From Bacteroidales bacterium (GTDB taxonomy: Bacteria > Bacteroidota > Bacteroidia > Bacteroidales > VadinHA17), in contig JANTGF010000042.1 in NCBI GenBank assembly GCA_024763075.1, positions 1-36,861 of the forward strand: 36,861 bases of DNA, read 5' to 3'. The notes beneath the pieces are model-generated. The model did no database searches. It was not told where the DNA came from and saw nothing but the letters and a program-made list of their open reading frames with translations. The translations under genes were made by a program, and so were the position numbers. Shown piece after piece: positions 23,276 to 32,550 of the stretch; the stretch's first letter is position 1; every line of letters starts with the position of its first letter.

Positions 23276-24190
23276 ATGAAACAGGAAAACATCAGGACTT
23301 ATTTAGCGTTGAGCTTTGCCATGTTTTTCTGGGGCTTTTCATTTATCTGGTTTAAACAGGCAAATGAATACTACCCTCCCCTCACTATAGTATTTGCCAG
23401 ATTATTGATTTCTTCTGTTTTGCTTCTTTTTTACTCCTGGATGAAAGCTTATCTTATCAAAATTTCAAGAAAAGAACTGTTATTTTTTTTGTTGTTGTCT
23501 TTGTTTAATCCGTTTTTCTATTTCATTGGGGAAAGTATGGGACTTTCCAGAGTAAGCTCCACAACCGGAGCCATAATCATTGCTACAATTCCCGTTTTTG
23601 TACCTTTTGCAGCTCACTTTTTTCATAAAGAAAAACTTTCCTGGCTCAATTATGCCGGCAGTGTAATTTCATTTACCGGTGTTCTTTTTATTATTCTCAG
23701 AAAAGATTTAAGTATCGCAGCTTCTCCAACCGGAGTGTTGTTTCTGTGTTTTGCCGTGTTCTCGGCAGTAGTATATACGATTCTCCTTCGAAAAATCAGT
23801 TTCAAATACAGGCCAGTTTTTATTATTACCATTCAAAACTTATTTGGCACAATCCTTTTTTTACCTCTGTTTCTCATAACTGATCTGAAAATCATTAAAC
23901 AAATACCATTTAGCACCGCTGCCATTTTACCTGTTCTTGAACTGGCAATATTTGCTTCCTCTTTCGCCTTTATTTTTTATGCTTATGGAATTAAGAAAAT
24001 CGGAGCGGGTAAAGCAAGTATTTTTACCAATACTATTCCAATATTTACAGCCGTCTTTTCCATTTTTATTCTGGGAGACATACTTACTATGCAGATTGTA
24101 GTGGGGATTCTTATTGTAATCACCGGGCTGTTTTTATCCCAAATAAAAAAGGGAGTTTTTAAATCCACGGAAAGTATTCATCAGGATTAA
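23276..24190 (+). CDS. EamA/DMT family transporter
   Basis: From the ATG at 23276 the protein is 304 aa. The frame is open further upstream only because it runs through the tRNA and its terminator, so that extension is rejected. About ten transmembrane helices form two EamA repeats of five. The first starts with YLALSFAMFFWGFSFIWFKQ and the second with GVLFLCFAVFSAVVYTILLRKI. The second repeat ends in the typical TNTIPIFTAVFSIFILGD segment. The family exports or exchanges small metabolites across the inner membrane; the substrate is unknown. The stop overlaps the convergent lipid kinase gene by 4 bases. Confidence 0.87.
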   Translation: MKQENIRTYLALSFAMFFWGFSFIWFKQANEYYPPLTIVFARLLISSVLLLFYSWMKAYLIKISRKELLFFLLLSLFNPFFYFIGESMGLSRVSSTTGAIIIATIPVFVPFAAHFFHKEKLSWLNYAGSVISFTGVLFIILRKDLSIAASPTGVLFLCFAVFSAVVYTILLRKISFKYRPVFIITIQNLFGTILFLPLFLITDLKIIKQIPFSTAAILPVLELAIFASSFAFIFYAYGIKKIGAGKASIFTNTIPIFTAVFSIFILGDILTMQIVVGILIVITGLFLSQIKKGVFKSTESIHQD

Positions 24191-25110
24191 TTTAGTAAAT
24201 TCACAATCCTGCTTTTCCTTATCATCCTTTCAGTAGGCTGCATAACCTTAAGACCGGAGGGAACAGACTTAAAACGAACCTCTTCAGGAAGTTTAACAGG
24301 TTCTCCGTCATAATGAACCCACCCGGGTTTTGCTCTTTTTATTACAGCATCTTTCACCCGGGTCATTTCATAGTAGTTTGAAATATTGATGGTTTTGCTG
24401 ATTACCTGAACTCCCATCAGTGGAGCAAATATATGCGGGAAAGGCGAAATGATGCACAGATCAAGCAAACCATCGTCTATTTTAGCATCGGGAGAAATAA
24501 AAGCATTATTTCCAAACTGACCTGCATTGGCAAATGTGATCAAAAAGGAGCTGGTTTTGAGCTCCTTTCCGTCAAACTGAATCACAAAATCTTCTGACTT
24601 GTATTTCGTAAATTCTTTCAGAACTATTTCAAGATATTTCTTAAATCCGCGAACTGTCTGATTCGAGAAGACATGGGCTATTTCTGCATCAAATCCAATT
24701 CCGGCAGTGCAAAAAAACGGGATATCATTTACCATTCCATAATCAATATCTATGATCTTATGCTCATCAATCAGGGATATAGAATCAGCAAGCTTTACAG
24801 GTATCTGCAAATGTCTGGCCAGCCCATTCCCCGATCCGTTTGGAAGCACACCCATAAGGGCTCCCGTTTGTGCCAGATATTTTCCAACCGTATTTACAGT
24901 TCCATCTCCTCCAATTACCATAAACTTCCTGCATCCATTATCTAGTTGTTGCGTGATAAACTCCCTTGTAGAATCCTTAACTTTTGTAGTCACAAAAATA
25001 CTTGATTCATAGTTATTTTCATCAAGATATGATTTCAATAACCGGTCCTGCTTCTCTGAAAACCCATTGCCTGAAACCGGATTAATTATTATGGATATCT
25101 TTTTTCTCAC
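24187..25110 (-). CDS. Diacylglycerol kinase-like lipid kinase (DagK/YegS family)
   Basis: The protein is 307 aa. It likely phosphorylates a lipid such as diacylglycerol or a sphingoid base, using ATP at the inner membrane face. The catalytic domain has NPVSGNG (10-16), GGDGTVN (67-73) and LPNGSGNGLARHL (89-101). The C-terminal beta-sandwich contains FANAGQFGNNAFISPDAKIDDGLLDL. Only a GTG (25108-25110) is available as start, with an in-frame stop four codons upstream. The next residues MRKKISIIINPVSG fit the family start, so GTG initiation is likely. Confidence 0.88.
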   Translation of the reverse strand: MRKKISIIINPVSGNGFSEKQDRLLKSYLDENNYESSIFVTTKVKDSTREFITQQLDNGCRKFMVIGGDGTVNTVGKYLAQTGALMGVLPNGSGNGLARHLQIPVKLADSISLIDEHKIIDIDYGMVNDIPFFCTAGIGFDAEIAHVFSNQTVRGFKKYLEIVLKEFTKYKSEDFVIQFDGKELKTSSFLITFANAGQFGNNAFISPDAKIDDGLLDLCIISPFPHIFAPLMGVQVISKTINISNYYEMTRVKDAVIKRAKPGWVHYDGEPVKLPEEVRFKSVPSGLKVMQPTERMIRKSRIVNLLN

Positions 25111-25326
25111 AAATCCTGATTATTTTAGAATTCAACTGAAAACCCTGCCAAATTTAAACTATTTTTAATTTATTGTTTTAAAATATGGCATTTTCAATAA
25201 TACTGTAAAAAAATATAAATATTCTTCAGGTCAAATATAGCAAAAACACACTATTCTATTGATTTTTCCGTTTAATTTGCAATATACTATATTTATCCAC
25301 TTTTTAACAGATTTAACTATCCGGTC

Positions 25327-26388
25327 TTGGGGAAAAAATATTTAATCATCTGTATTTTTCTTATACTTTCAGGCATTTCTTTTGCTCAGGTTGGAGGAAA
25401 ATACACTTATGAATTTCTCAACCTGTCAAATGCAGCCCGGTCAGCATCATTGGGCGGCATTCTTGTATCCACTCCCGATAACGATCCTAATACTCCGTTT
25501 CACAATCCTGCAATGCTTAATTCTGAAATGGATAACAACCTGGTTTTTAATTATGTTTCCTACTTATCAGATATAAATTTCGGTTATTTCTCCTATGCAA
25601 AAAGCTACCGCAATATTGGAAATTTTGCCGCCGGAATTCATTACATCAACTATGGAGATTTTATCTCAGCCGATCCGACCGGATCTATCACAGGAAACTT
25701 CTCGGCATCGGAATATGCATTTAATATTATTTATTCACGGGTTTTGCCTTTTGATAGTTTGTTCAATATCGGAATTAACCTGAAGCCGGTAATTTCAAAT
25801 TTTGAACGATACTCTTCTTACGGCCTGGCTGCAGATATCGGAATTAACTATACAAACAGGGGAAATCTGTTTTCAGCAGGCCTGGTTTTCAAGAACATCG
25901 GATTCCAGTTCAAACCATACTACCCCGGTGCCTCTGAGCCTCTGCCTTTCGAAATACAGGCAGGCCTTTATCAGAAACTGAAACATGCACCATTTGCGTT
26001 TATAATGACAATCCGGCATCTTGAAAGATTTAAGCTTGCCCCGGTTACGGATATCAGTGCTGGAAATTCTGACGGACTGGGTTTTGAAACTAAAAAACAA
26101 AAATCAGATTTTGAGATTTTTGGAGATAATCTAATGCGCCACTTTATTTTTGGAATAGAAATTAACTTCATCAAACCCATTTTCCTTCGGTTGAGTTACA
26201 ATTATCAGCAAAGGCAAGATATGAAACTGTCATCTTACGGTGGAATGACAGGCTTCTCCTGGGGATTTGGCCTTCATTTATCAAAATTCCAGCTTTCCTA
26301 CGGGCGTGCCACCTATCATGCAGCAGGTGCATCCAATTATTTCTCACTTGCCATTAACCTGAATAAATTTCATAAGAAAATTCCGTAA
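25327..26388 (+). CDS. porQ: Type IX secretion system protein PorQ
   Basis: The protein is 353 aa. The signal peptide is GKKYLIICIFLILSGISFAQ. The mature start VGGKYTYEFLNLSNAARSAS and LGGILVSTPDNDPN are characteristic of PorQ. The rest alternates beta-strands like an outer-membrane barrel of the PorV/PorQ (FadL-like) class. In Porphyromonas PorQ works with PorU, PorV and PorZ in the cell-surface attachment complex for type IX cargo. The start is TTG at 25327; no in-frame ATG exists upstream near it. Adjacent cmk and ispH match a gene order common in Bacteroidales. The secreted FG-GAP protein earlier in the window is a probable client of this system. Confidence 0.9.
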   Translation: MGKKYLIICIFLILSGISFAQVGGKYTYEFLNLSNAARSASLGGILVSTPDNDPNTPFHNPAMLNSEMDNNLVFNYVSYLSDINFGYFSYAKSYRNIGNFAAGIHYINYGDFISADPTGSITGNFSASEYAFNIIYSRVLPFDSLFNIGINLKPVISNFERYSSYGLAADIGINYTNRGNLFSAGLVFKNIGFQFKPYYPGASEPLPFEIQAGLYQKLKHAPFAFIMTIRHLERFKLAPVTDISAGNSDGLGFETKKQKSDFEIFGDNLMRHFIFGIEINFIKPIFLRLSYNYQQRQDMKLSSYGGMTGFSWGFGLHLSKFQLSYGRATYHAAGASNYFSLAINLNKFHKKIP

Positions 26389-26410
26389 AATTTTAACGGT
26401 TTTTGTTTTG
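26383..26410 (+). terminator. Possible weak terminator overlapping the porQ stop
   Basis: CCGTAAAATTTTAACGG followed by TTTTTGTTTTG could form a short hairpin with a T-rich tail. The GC part of the stem is only four pairs, so some readthrough into cmk is likely. Confidence 0.3.
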
Positions 26411-26444
26411 CTTACTGAAATCAAATTCCCAATTTTGGCAAAAT

Positions 26445-27143
26445 ATGAACGATCCTCAACACAAACTAACCATTGCCATTGACGGCTACTCTTCCTGCGG
26501 GAAAAGCACTTTTGCTATTGAAGTGGCAAAAAAGATGAAATATCTTTACATTGATAGCGGGGCCATGTACAGGGCAGTTACCTTTTATTGTTTGCAAAAT
26601 AATTTGATTAAAAACGGAAAACTTAACGAGGATCGGCTGATTCACTCGCTTAAAAACATTCATATTTCATTTCAATACAATCCTAAGAAAGAAGCCAATG
26701 AAATATTTTTAAACGGAATAAACCGGAGTGAAGAGATCCGCTCCGTTGAAGTCTCAAATTATGTAAGCCAGGTAAGTAAAATAAAAAAAGTGCGTGAAAA
26801 AATGGTGGAGCTTCAGCGGGAACTTGGCAAAAACAAGCAAATAGTTATGGATGGAAGGGATATAGGAACGGTTGTTTTTCCGGATGCCGATTTAAAAATA
26901 TTTATGACTGCCGATCCTGCTATCCGGGCAGAAAGAAGATATAAAGAACTGGTTGAAAAAGGGAAGAAAGTGGATTATAATGAAATAGAAAAGAACATCC
27001 GGGAACGTGATTTTATTGATGAGAACCGGGAATTCAGTCCCCTCAGAAAAGCCCCGGATGCCATTGTCCTTGATAATAGTCATATGAGTGTGAAGGAACA
27101 AATGAAATGGATCATGGATTTGATTAATCAAAAACTAAAATGA
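26445..27143 (+). CDS. cmk: Cytidylate kinase
   Basis: From the ATG at 26445 the protein is 232 aa. An open upstream start at 26403 lacks family support. The enzyme phosphorylates CMP and dCMP with ATP in the cytosol. The P-loop is GYSSCGKS (14-21), unusual in its serine-cysteine middle but normal for Bacteroidota CMP kinases. Next are DSGAMYRAVT and MDGRDIGTVVFPDADLKIF, the nucleotide monophosphate-binding and LID regions, and a C-terminal VLDNSHMSVKEQ. It lies 56 bases downstream of porQ. Confidence 0.95.
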   Translation: MNDPQHKLTIAIDGYSSCGKSTFAIEVAKKMKYLYIDSGAMYRAVTFYCLQNNLIKNGKLNEDRLIHSLKNIHISFQYNPKKEANEIFLNGINRSEEIRSVEVSNYVSQVSKIKKVREKMVELQRELGKNKQIVMDGRDIGTVVFPDADLKIFMTADPAIRAERRYKELVEKGKKVDYNEIEKNIRERDFIDENREFSPLRKAPDAIVLDNSHMSVKEQMKWIMDLINQKLK

Positions 27144-27187
27144 AATTAGTATCCCTGATTTTAGAAATATGAAGGAGTGATTGAAAT

Positions 27188-27250
27188 GCTCCGTAGGAGC
27201 TAAATATTTGTAACCCCGCATGAAGCAAAGCGGAATGCGGGGCTACAAAT
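27188..27250. repeat. REP-like palindromic element between cmk and ispH
   Basis: Two palindromes lie in tandem: GCTCC-GTA-GGAGC (27188-27200), then a longer one in which ATTTGTA-A-CCCCGCAT faces ATGCGGGG-C-TACAAAT (27206-27250) around a 13-base loop. The GC-rich stem in AT-rich surroundings and the non-coding position are typical of dispersed extragenic palindromes. It is not flanked by a T-tract. Confidence 0.7.
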
Positions 27251-27377
27251 GATAATCGAAAAAAGTTTTGGCGGAATTTTTGAAATGAAGGCGATGATCT
27301 GAGTGATGATGAAAGAAAGCAAAAATTGTGACAAAACCAATAGACAGAATTTCAGGCAATTATAAAAATACAAACCG

Positions 27378-28256
27378 ATGAAAATTGAACTGGATATAAA
27401 TGCCGGATTTTGTTTTGGTGTTAAAAAAACAATTGAAAGGGCTGAAAGTGAACTGGAACAGGGCAACAACATTTTCTGCCTGGGGGAAATGGTACATAAT
27501 GATGAAGAAATTAAACGCCTTGAATCAAAAGGCCTGGTAACTATTAACTATGAGGAATTCAGGGAATTAAAAAATTCAAGAGTCCTTATTCGTGCACATG
27601 GAGAACCTCCTGAAACGTACAGAATAGCAAAAGAGAATAACCTGGAACTCATTGATACAACCTGCCCCATTGTTTCCCGCCTGCAGAACAGAATCAAAAC
27701 CTGCTTCGACGAAATTGTAGATGACAAAGGACAAATTGTAATCTATGGGAAAGAAGGACATGCCGAAGTTGTGGGACTGGTAGGACAAACCCGGGGAAAA
27801 GCTATCGTGGTAAATAAACTGGAAGATTTGGATCAATTAAATCCTGACCTGCCTGTTTATTTATATTCCCAGACCACAAAAAGCAAAAAAGGCTTTACCG
27901 AGGTAAAAAAAGAAATTGAAAAAAAGCTTCTGCAAGCAGGGAAAAATAAGAAATTTCAATTATTGGCTCACCAGACCATTTGCGGACAGGTGGCAAACCG
28001 GGAACCGGCACTGAAACATTTTGCTAAAAAACATGATGTCATTTTCTTTGTAAGTGGGAAAAAAAGCTCAAACGGAAAGATGCTTTATGAAGTCTGTAAG
28101 AAAGAAAACCCGAATTCCTATTTTATCTCCAATCCGGGTGAAGTCAGGAAAGATATGATCAAAGGTGTACAGACAGTTGGTATTTCAGGAGCAACTTCCA
28201 CACCCACCTGGTTATTGAAGGATGTGGAAAAAATGATAAGAAGTTTCGTTTCATAA
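27378..28256 (+). CDS. ispH: 4-hydroxy-3-methylbut-2-enyl diphosphate reductase
   Basis: The protein is 292 aa. It reduces HMBPP to IPP and DMAPP, the last step of the MEP isoprenoid pathway, using an iron-sulfur cluster. The three cluster cysteines are Cys12 (AGFCFGV), Cys96 (DTTCPIV) and Cys202 (HQTICGQ). Substrate-binding histidines are His40 (EMVH), His74 (RAHG) and His128 (GHAEVVG), and the catalytic glutamate is Glu130. The start is the ATG at 27378. Confidence 0.96.
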   Translation: MKIELDINAGFCFGVKKTIERAESELEQGNNIFCLGEMVHNDEEIKRLESKGLVTINYEEFRELKNSRVLIRAHGEPPETYRIAKENNLELIDTTCPIVSRLQNRIKTCFDEIVDDKGQIVIYGKEGHAEVVGLVGQTRGKAIVVNKLEDLDQLNPDLPVYLYSQTTKSKKGFTEVKKEIEKKLLQAGKNKKFQLLAHQTICGQVANREPALKHFAKKHDVIFFVSGKKSSNGKMLYEVCKKENPNSYFISNPGEVRKDMIKGVQTVGISGATSTPTWLLKDVEKMIRSFVS

Positions 28257-28314
28257 AGATATTTGTTAGCACATTTTTTCTTACTTTCGGCAATTATAAA
28301 ACAGAAAAACCATT

Positions 28315-29295
28315 ATGGCAAAATTTAAGAGAATAGCCGTCCTGACATCGGGAGGTGATGCTCCGGGTATGAATGCAGCTATCCGTTCAGTAACCCGGGC
28401 AGCTATTTATAACGGACTGGAAGTCATCGGAATCAGACATGGTTATAAAGGACTGATCGAAGGCTACTCAAAACCTCTGAAAGTTCATACGGTTAGTAAT
28501 ATCATTCAGCTCGGGGGGACTATATTAAAAACAGCCCGTTGTATGGAATTCAAAACTCCAGAAGGAAGAAAAGAAGCCTATGATTATCTGAAAAGAAGAC
28601 AAATTGGCGGTGTAGTTGTTATAGGTGGTGATGGAACCTTTACCGGTGCCAGGGTTTTTAATGAAGAATTTGATATCCCTTTTATTGGAATACCGGGTAC
28701 CATTGATAACGATATATACGGGACCGATTACACCATTGGTTACGATACTGCCTTAAATACTGTGATCAGTGCCGTGGACAAGATCAGAGATACTGCAAGT
28801 GCACATAATCGCCTGTTTTTCATAGAAGTAATGGGCGCAGATGCAGGGTTTATTGCCTTGAGGAGCGGTATAGCCTGTGGTGCTGAAGCCATCCTTGTTC
28901 CTGAAGTAAAAAACCAGGTTTCAACACTTAAAAGCTTCCTTGAAGATGGATTCAGACGAAAAAAATCGAGTAATATTATTATCGTTGCCGAAGGTTCTGA
29001 AGAAGGAGGAGCTTATGAAATTGCTAAAAAAGTAAAAGAAGATTTTCAGGAATATTCTGTCAGAGTAACCGTTTTAGGCCACATCCAGCGCGGCGGATCA
29101 CCATCTGTTTTTGACCGGGTTTCTGCCAGCCGCTTAGGATATGCTGCAGTTGAAGCTTTACTGGATGACCAGAAAAGTGCAATGGTTGGCCTTCAGAATA
29201 ATAAGATTGCCCTGGTTCCTTTCCGGCAGGCAGTTAAACTGCATAAGGAATTGAACAAGGAACTTCTCAACATTTCAAAAGTTCTTTCAATTTAG
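28315..29295 (+). CDS. pfkA: ATP-dependent 6-phosphofructokinase
   Basis: The protein is 326 aa. It phosphorylates fructose 6-phosphate to the 1,6-bisphosphate in glycolysis. ATP site motifs are SGGDAPGMN (12-20) and GGDGT (104-108). The catalytic segment PGTIDNDI (127-134) contains Asp131 as predicted base. Gly residues at the positions separating ATP- from PPi-dependent forms point to ATP use. The sugar-phosphate loop is GHIQRGGSPSVFDR. The gene follows ispH after 58 bases and probably shares its transcript. Confidence 0.95.
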   Translation: MAKFKRIAVLTSGGDAPGMNAAIRSVTRAAIYNGLEVIGIRHGYKGLIEGYSKPLKVHTVSNIIQLGGTILKTARCMEFKTPEGRKEAYDYLKRRQIGGVVVIGGDGTFTGARVFNEEFDIPFIGIPGTIDNDIYGTDYTIGYDTALNTVISAVDKIRDTASAHNRLFFIEVMGADAGFIALRSGIACGAEAILVPEVKNQVSTLKSFLEDGFRRKKSSNIIIVAEGSEEGGAYEIAKKVKEDFQEYSVRVTVLGHIQRGGSPSVFDRVSASRLGYAAVEALLDDQKSAMVGLQNNKIALVPFRQAVKLHKELNKELLNISKVLSI

Positions 29296-29386
29296 GCCCC
29301 GACCTGTATCGAATAGGAACAGGAAAAGAACAAATGTTCTGTTCTAAGTTGAATTCATAACAATTAACAGGTTGTTATTCATTAAA

Positions 29387-31849
29387 ATGGAGACGAAAGC
29401 CTTTTACGCAGATGTTATCCTTCCTCTTCCTGTAAAAGGGGTTTTCACCTATCTTATCCCCTCTGAACTCCGGTCAAAAGCCAAACCCGGCATGAGAGCC
29501 ATTGTCCAGTTCGGCAGGAAAAAGTATTATACCTGCCTGATCACCAGAATTCACTCAATAAGTCCCCGGGAATATGAAGTCAAAGAGATCATTAATATTC
29601 CGGATAAGAAAGCCCTTGTCTTTTCTATTCAGATTGACTTCTGGAAATGGATGGCACAATATTATATGTGTACCCTCGGAGATGTATTCAATGCTGCTTT
29701 GCCTGGCGGTCTGAAACCGGAAAGTGAAACAAAAATAAGGCTTATTGAATCTGCAACAGATCCCGGAGAACTTTCTTCAGGTGAAGAGATCATATTTCAT
29801 TTTCTCAAAGCAAGAAAAGTTTCCACAATTAAAGAGATAAATGAAATTAGTCATGTAAAGAATTCCCTGGCAGGTATTCATTCTCTAATAGGAAAAGGTT
29901 TGCTGGAGGTTACAGAAACCCTCTCCGGATCATACAAACCTAAACTGCAGGCATTTATCAGTATCGCATTGGAATATCGTGAGGAAAAAACCTTATTGTT
30001 AATGCTGGATAAGCTTTCCAGAGCACCCCGGCAAAAAGAAGCGCTTGAAAGCTTCCTGCATCTGACAAAAAAAACAAAGGAAATAAGCAGGAAATCTTTT
30101 TTAACCGACAGACTGGCTACACCTAATGCACTGGATGCGCTGATAAAAAAAGGTATTCTGCAACTAACCTATAAAAAGATGGATCGAATTTCTCCTTTTC
30201 ATCAGAAAATCCATCATCTTAAAAAATTATCCGGAATCCAGAAAAAAGCGCTGAAAGAAATCAGGGATACGTTCAAAAGCTATCATACGGTTCTTTTCCA
30301 CGGAATAACTTCCAGTGGTAAAACCGAAATATATGCACACCTGATTGAAGAGCAACTGAAAAAAGGAAGACAGATCCTTTATCTTTTACCTGAGATTGCC
30401 ATTACTTCACAAATGATTGGCCGCTTACAGTCCTATTTTGGAAGGAAAATATGTGTTTACCACTCAAAATACAGCGATGCTGAAAGGGTGGAAGTCTGGA
30501 ATCACCTTGTTTCAGGTGAGCAGGAGGATACCTGTCAGATTATCCTTGGGGTCCGGTCTTCTGTTTTTCTTCCTTTTAACAATCTCGGACTGGTAATTGT
30601 TGATGAGGAACAGGAAAATACCTATAAACAATACGATCCGGCCCCACGATATCATGCCCGGGATGCTGCAGTTTATCTGGCTCATCTGCATCATGCAAAA
30701 ACACTCATTGGTACGGCAACCCCATCATATGAAACATATTTTAATTGTAAAACAGGGAAATACGGACTTGTTGAACTAAAAGAGCGGCACAGAAAAATAT
30801 TACTGCCAACCACCCTGCTGGCTGATACCAAAGAAGCATGGAGAAAACGTAAAATGACCGCACATTTTACACCTGAATTGTATGAGGCAATCTCAGAAGC
30901 ATTGAAAAACAAAGAACAGATTATACTATTCCAGAACCGGCGGGGCTTTTCGCCTTATATTCAGTGCAACAACTGCGGATGGATCCCGGGTTGTAAAAAC
31001 TGTGATGTAAACCTGACTTACCATAAATTCTCAAACGAGTTGAAATGCCATTATTGTGGTTTCTCCGTGGATGTTCCGAAAATCTGCCCGGAATGTGGTG
31101 AACCGGGAATCAGGACAAAAGGTTTTGGCACTGAAAAAATTGAAGAAGAAACCCGGTTGGTTTTTCCTGAAGCCAGTGTCAGAAGGCTTGATCTGGATAC
31201 TACCCGAAGGAAACAGGCCTATCAAAAAATTTTTAGCGACTTTGAAGCCGGAAATATTGATATCCTGATAGGTACACAGATGATATCCAAAGGACTTGAT
31301 TTTGATAATGTCCGGCTGGTAGGTGTATTAAATGCGGACAATCTTTTGTTTTTTCCGGATTTCCGTGCCTATGAAAGAACTTTTCAGTTGCTGGCGCAGG
31401 TAAGCGGAAGGGCAGGAAGGAAAGGCAAACAGGGAAAGGTAATAATACAAACATCCGATCCCAAACATCCGGTTCTGCAGTACCTGTTAAAAGGGGATTA
31501 TCATGGACTGTTTTATTCCCAGATTGAAGAAAGAAAAAATTTCCGTTATCCTCCCTTTTACAAACTGATCAGGATCACTTTTAAGCATAAAAACCAGCAG
31601 GAATTAGACATATCTGCGGATATCATAGGAAGGGAACTGCGAAAAATATTCGGAATGCGAATCCTGGGGCCGGAACCTCCCCTGATTAGTAAAATACAGC
31701 AATATTACCTAAAAACTATTCTTATGAAGATTGAGAGGGGCAATAAAGTTGCAGATGCCAAAGTAAGATTGCAGAAAGTCATTGATTACTTCCAGGAGAA
31801 AAAGATTTCACCTTCCTTACGCATTATTATTGATGTTGATCCATATTAA
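29387..31849 (+). CDS. priA: Primosomal replication restart helicase PriA
   Basis: From the ATG at 29387 the protein is 820 aa. PriA binds abandoned replication forks and reloads the replicative helicase. A 3'-DNA-binding domain lies at about 1-105 and a winged-helix region follows. Walker A is GITSSGKT (306-313). The Walker B box reads DEEQ (406-409) where most PriA proteins have DEEH. Eight zinc-binding cysteines follow: two C-x2-C pairs in CNNCGWIPGCKNC, then CHYCG and CPECG. Late helicase motifs are GTQMISKGLDF and QVSGRAGRKGKQG. A frame extension to 29372 is rejected. Confidence 0.95.
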   Translation: METKAFYADVILPLPVKGVFTYLIPSELRSKAKPGMRAIVQFGRKKYYTCLITRIHSISPREYEVKEIINIPDKKALVFSIQIDFWKWMAQYYMCTLGDVFNAALPGGLKPESETKIRLIESATDPGELSSGEEIIFHFLKARKVSTIKEINEISHVKNSLAGIHSLIGKGLLEVTETLSGSYKPKLQAFISIALEYREEKTLLLMLDKLSRAPRQKEALESFLHLTKKTKEISRKSFLTDRLATPNALDALIKKGILQLTYKKMDRISPFHQKIHHLKKLSGIQKKALKEIRDTFKSYHTVLFHGITSSGKTEIYAHLIEEQLKKGRQILYLLPEIAITSQMIGRLQSYFGRKICVYHSKYSDAERVEVWNHLVSGEQEDTCQIILGVRSSVFLPFNNLGLVIVDEEQENTYKQYDPAPRYHARDAAVYLAHLHHAKTLIGTATPSYETYFNCKTGKYGLVELKERHRKILLPTTLLADTKEAWRKRKMTAHFTPELYEAISEALKNKEQIILFQNRRGFSPYIQCNNCGWIPGCKNCDVNLTYHKFSNELKCHYCGFSVDVPKICPECGEPGIRTKGFGTEKIEEETRLVFPEASVRRLDLDTTRRKQAYQKIFSDFEAGNIDILIGTQMISKGLDFDNVRLVGVLNADNLLFFPDFRAYERTFQLLAQVSGRAGRKGKQGKVIIQTSDPKHPVLQYLLKGDYHGLFYSQIEERKNFRYPPFYKLIRITFKHKNQQELDISADIIGRELRKIFGMRILGPEPPLISKIQQYYLKTILMKIERGNKVADAKVRLQKVIDYFQEKKISPSLRIIIDVDPY

Positions 31850-31914
31850 ATTAATTACAACTATTTATCGAAACATTTATCTTCATTTGTTTTCCGGGAT
31901 TAATTAATATTCTC

Positions 31915-31922
31915 TATTTTTG
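31915..31922 (+). promoter_or_regulatory. Candidate -7 promoter box for the DUF6165 gene
   Basis: TATTTTTG matches TAnnTTTG only 15 bases ahead of the ATG at 31937, which would leave a very short leader. A TTTG lies 25 bases upstream, a little too far for a normal -33. Confidence 0.3.
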
Positions 31923-31936
31923 AAAAAAATGAAAAG

Positions 31937-32308
31937 ATGAAAATAGAAGTTTCAAACGGTGAAATCATAGATAAACTCAGCATCATTGAAATAAAGCTGG
32001 ATCGGATAAAAGACGAAAATAAACTGGAAAATATTCGGAAGGAGTTTGAGGTATTGAATGAAGCGGCCAAAAAGATCCTGAATAAATCCAACCCCCTCTA
32101 TAAAAAATTACTGGAAGTAAACTCAAGCTTATGGGATATTGAAGACCAGTGCCGGGATTATGAAAGGAAAAAGGACTTTGGTGAGGGATTTATCCATACG
32201 GTACGACAGGTATATGTTTTAAACGATGAAAGATCAAGGATCAAAAAAGAAATCAACTTAAAAACCGGATCAGATATTGTGGAGGAAAAATCTTACGAAG
32301 AGTATTAG
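31937..32308 (+). CDS. DUF6165 family protein
   Basis: The protein is 123 aa, mostly helical and highly charged. It begins MKIEVSNGEIIDKLSIIEIKL and contains NPLYKKLLEVNSSLWDIEDQ and VRQVYVLNDERSRIKKEIN. These conserved segments define DUF6165, a small uncharacterised family often found among glycosyltransferase genes. The family 9 glycosyltransferase downstream fits that context. There is no signal peptide. A helical scaffold or partner for glycosyltransferases is a guess. Confidence 0.78.
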   Translation: MKIEVSNGEIIDKLSIIEIKLDRIKDENKLENIRKEFEVLNEAAKKILNKSNPLYKKLLEVNSSLWDIEDQCRDYERKKDFGEGFIHTVRQVYVLNDERSRIKKEINLKTGSDIVEEKSYEEY

Positions 32309-32327
32309 TGTTAACTGAAATATATTA

Positions 32328-32495
32328 TGGCGTTACCATTTGTCATTTCGTAGCTTGCCTACCGGCCTTGCTCTGCCATAGCTATTCGAGGGCGATAAAA
32401 GCAGGGAAGTATGACTGAGAAATCTTTTAATTGAAGCAGATTTCTCTCCTTCAACTGACGGTTCGAAATGACAGTTTACACATGACTGAACGCCA
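32328..32495. mobile_element. MITE-like or dispersed inverted-repeat element
   Basis: These 168 bases, in a 242-base gene-free gap, carry nested inverted repeats. TGGCGTT (32328-32334) faces AACGCCA (32489-32495), and TGTCATTTCG (32341-32350) faces CGAAATGACA (32464-32473). An inner GAGAAATCT faces AGATTTCTC. No reading frame fits. The structure suits a non-autonomous miniature element or dispersed repeat. Target duplications were not identified. Confidence 0.55.
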
Positions 32496-32550
32496 ATCTT
32501 AATCTGAGGCCTGAAGCAGGAGAAGGTTGAAGGATTAATAAATTATATGC

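Noticed and set aside
29327-29340. AGAACA-AA-TGTTCT palindrome as a terminator after pfkA
   Set aside because: The stem is AT-rich and short, and no T-tract follows. It could be an operator, but nothing else supports that.
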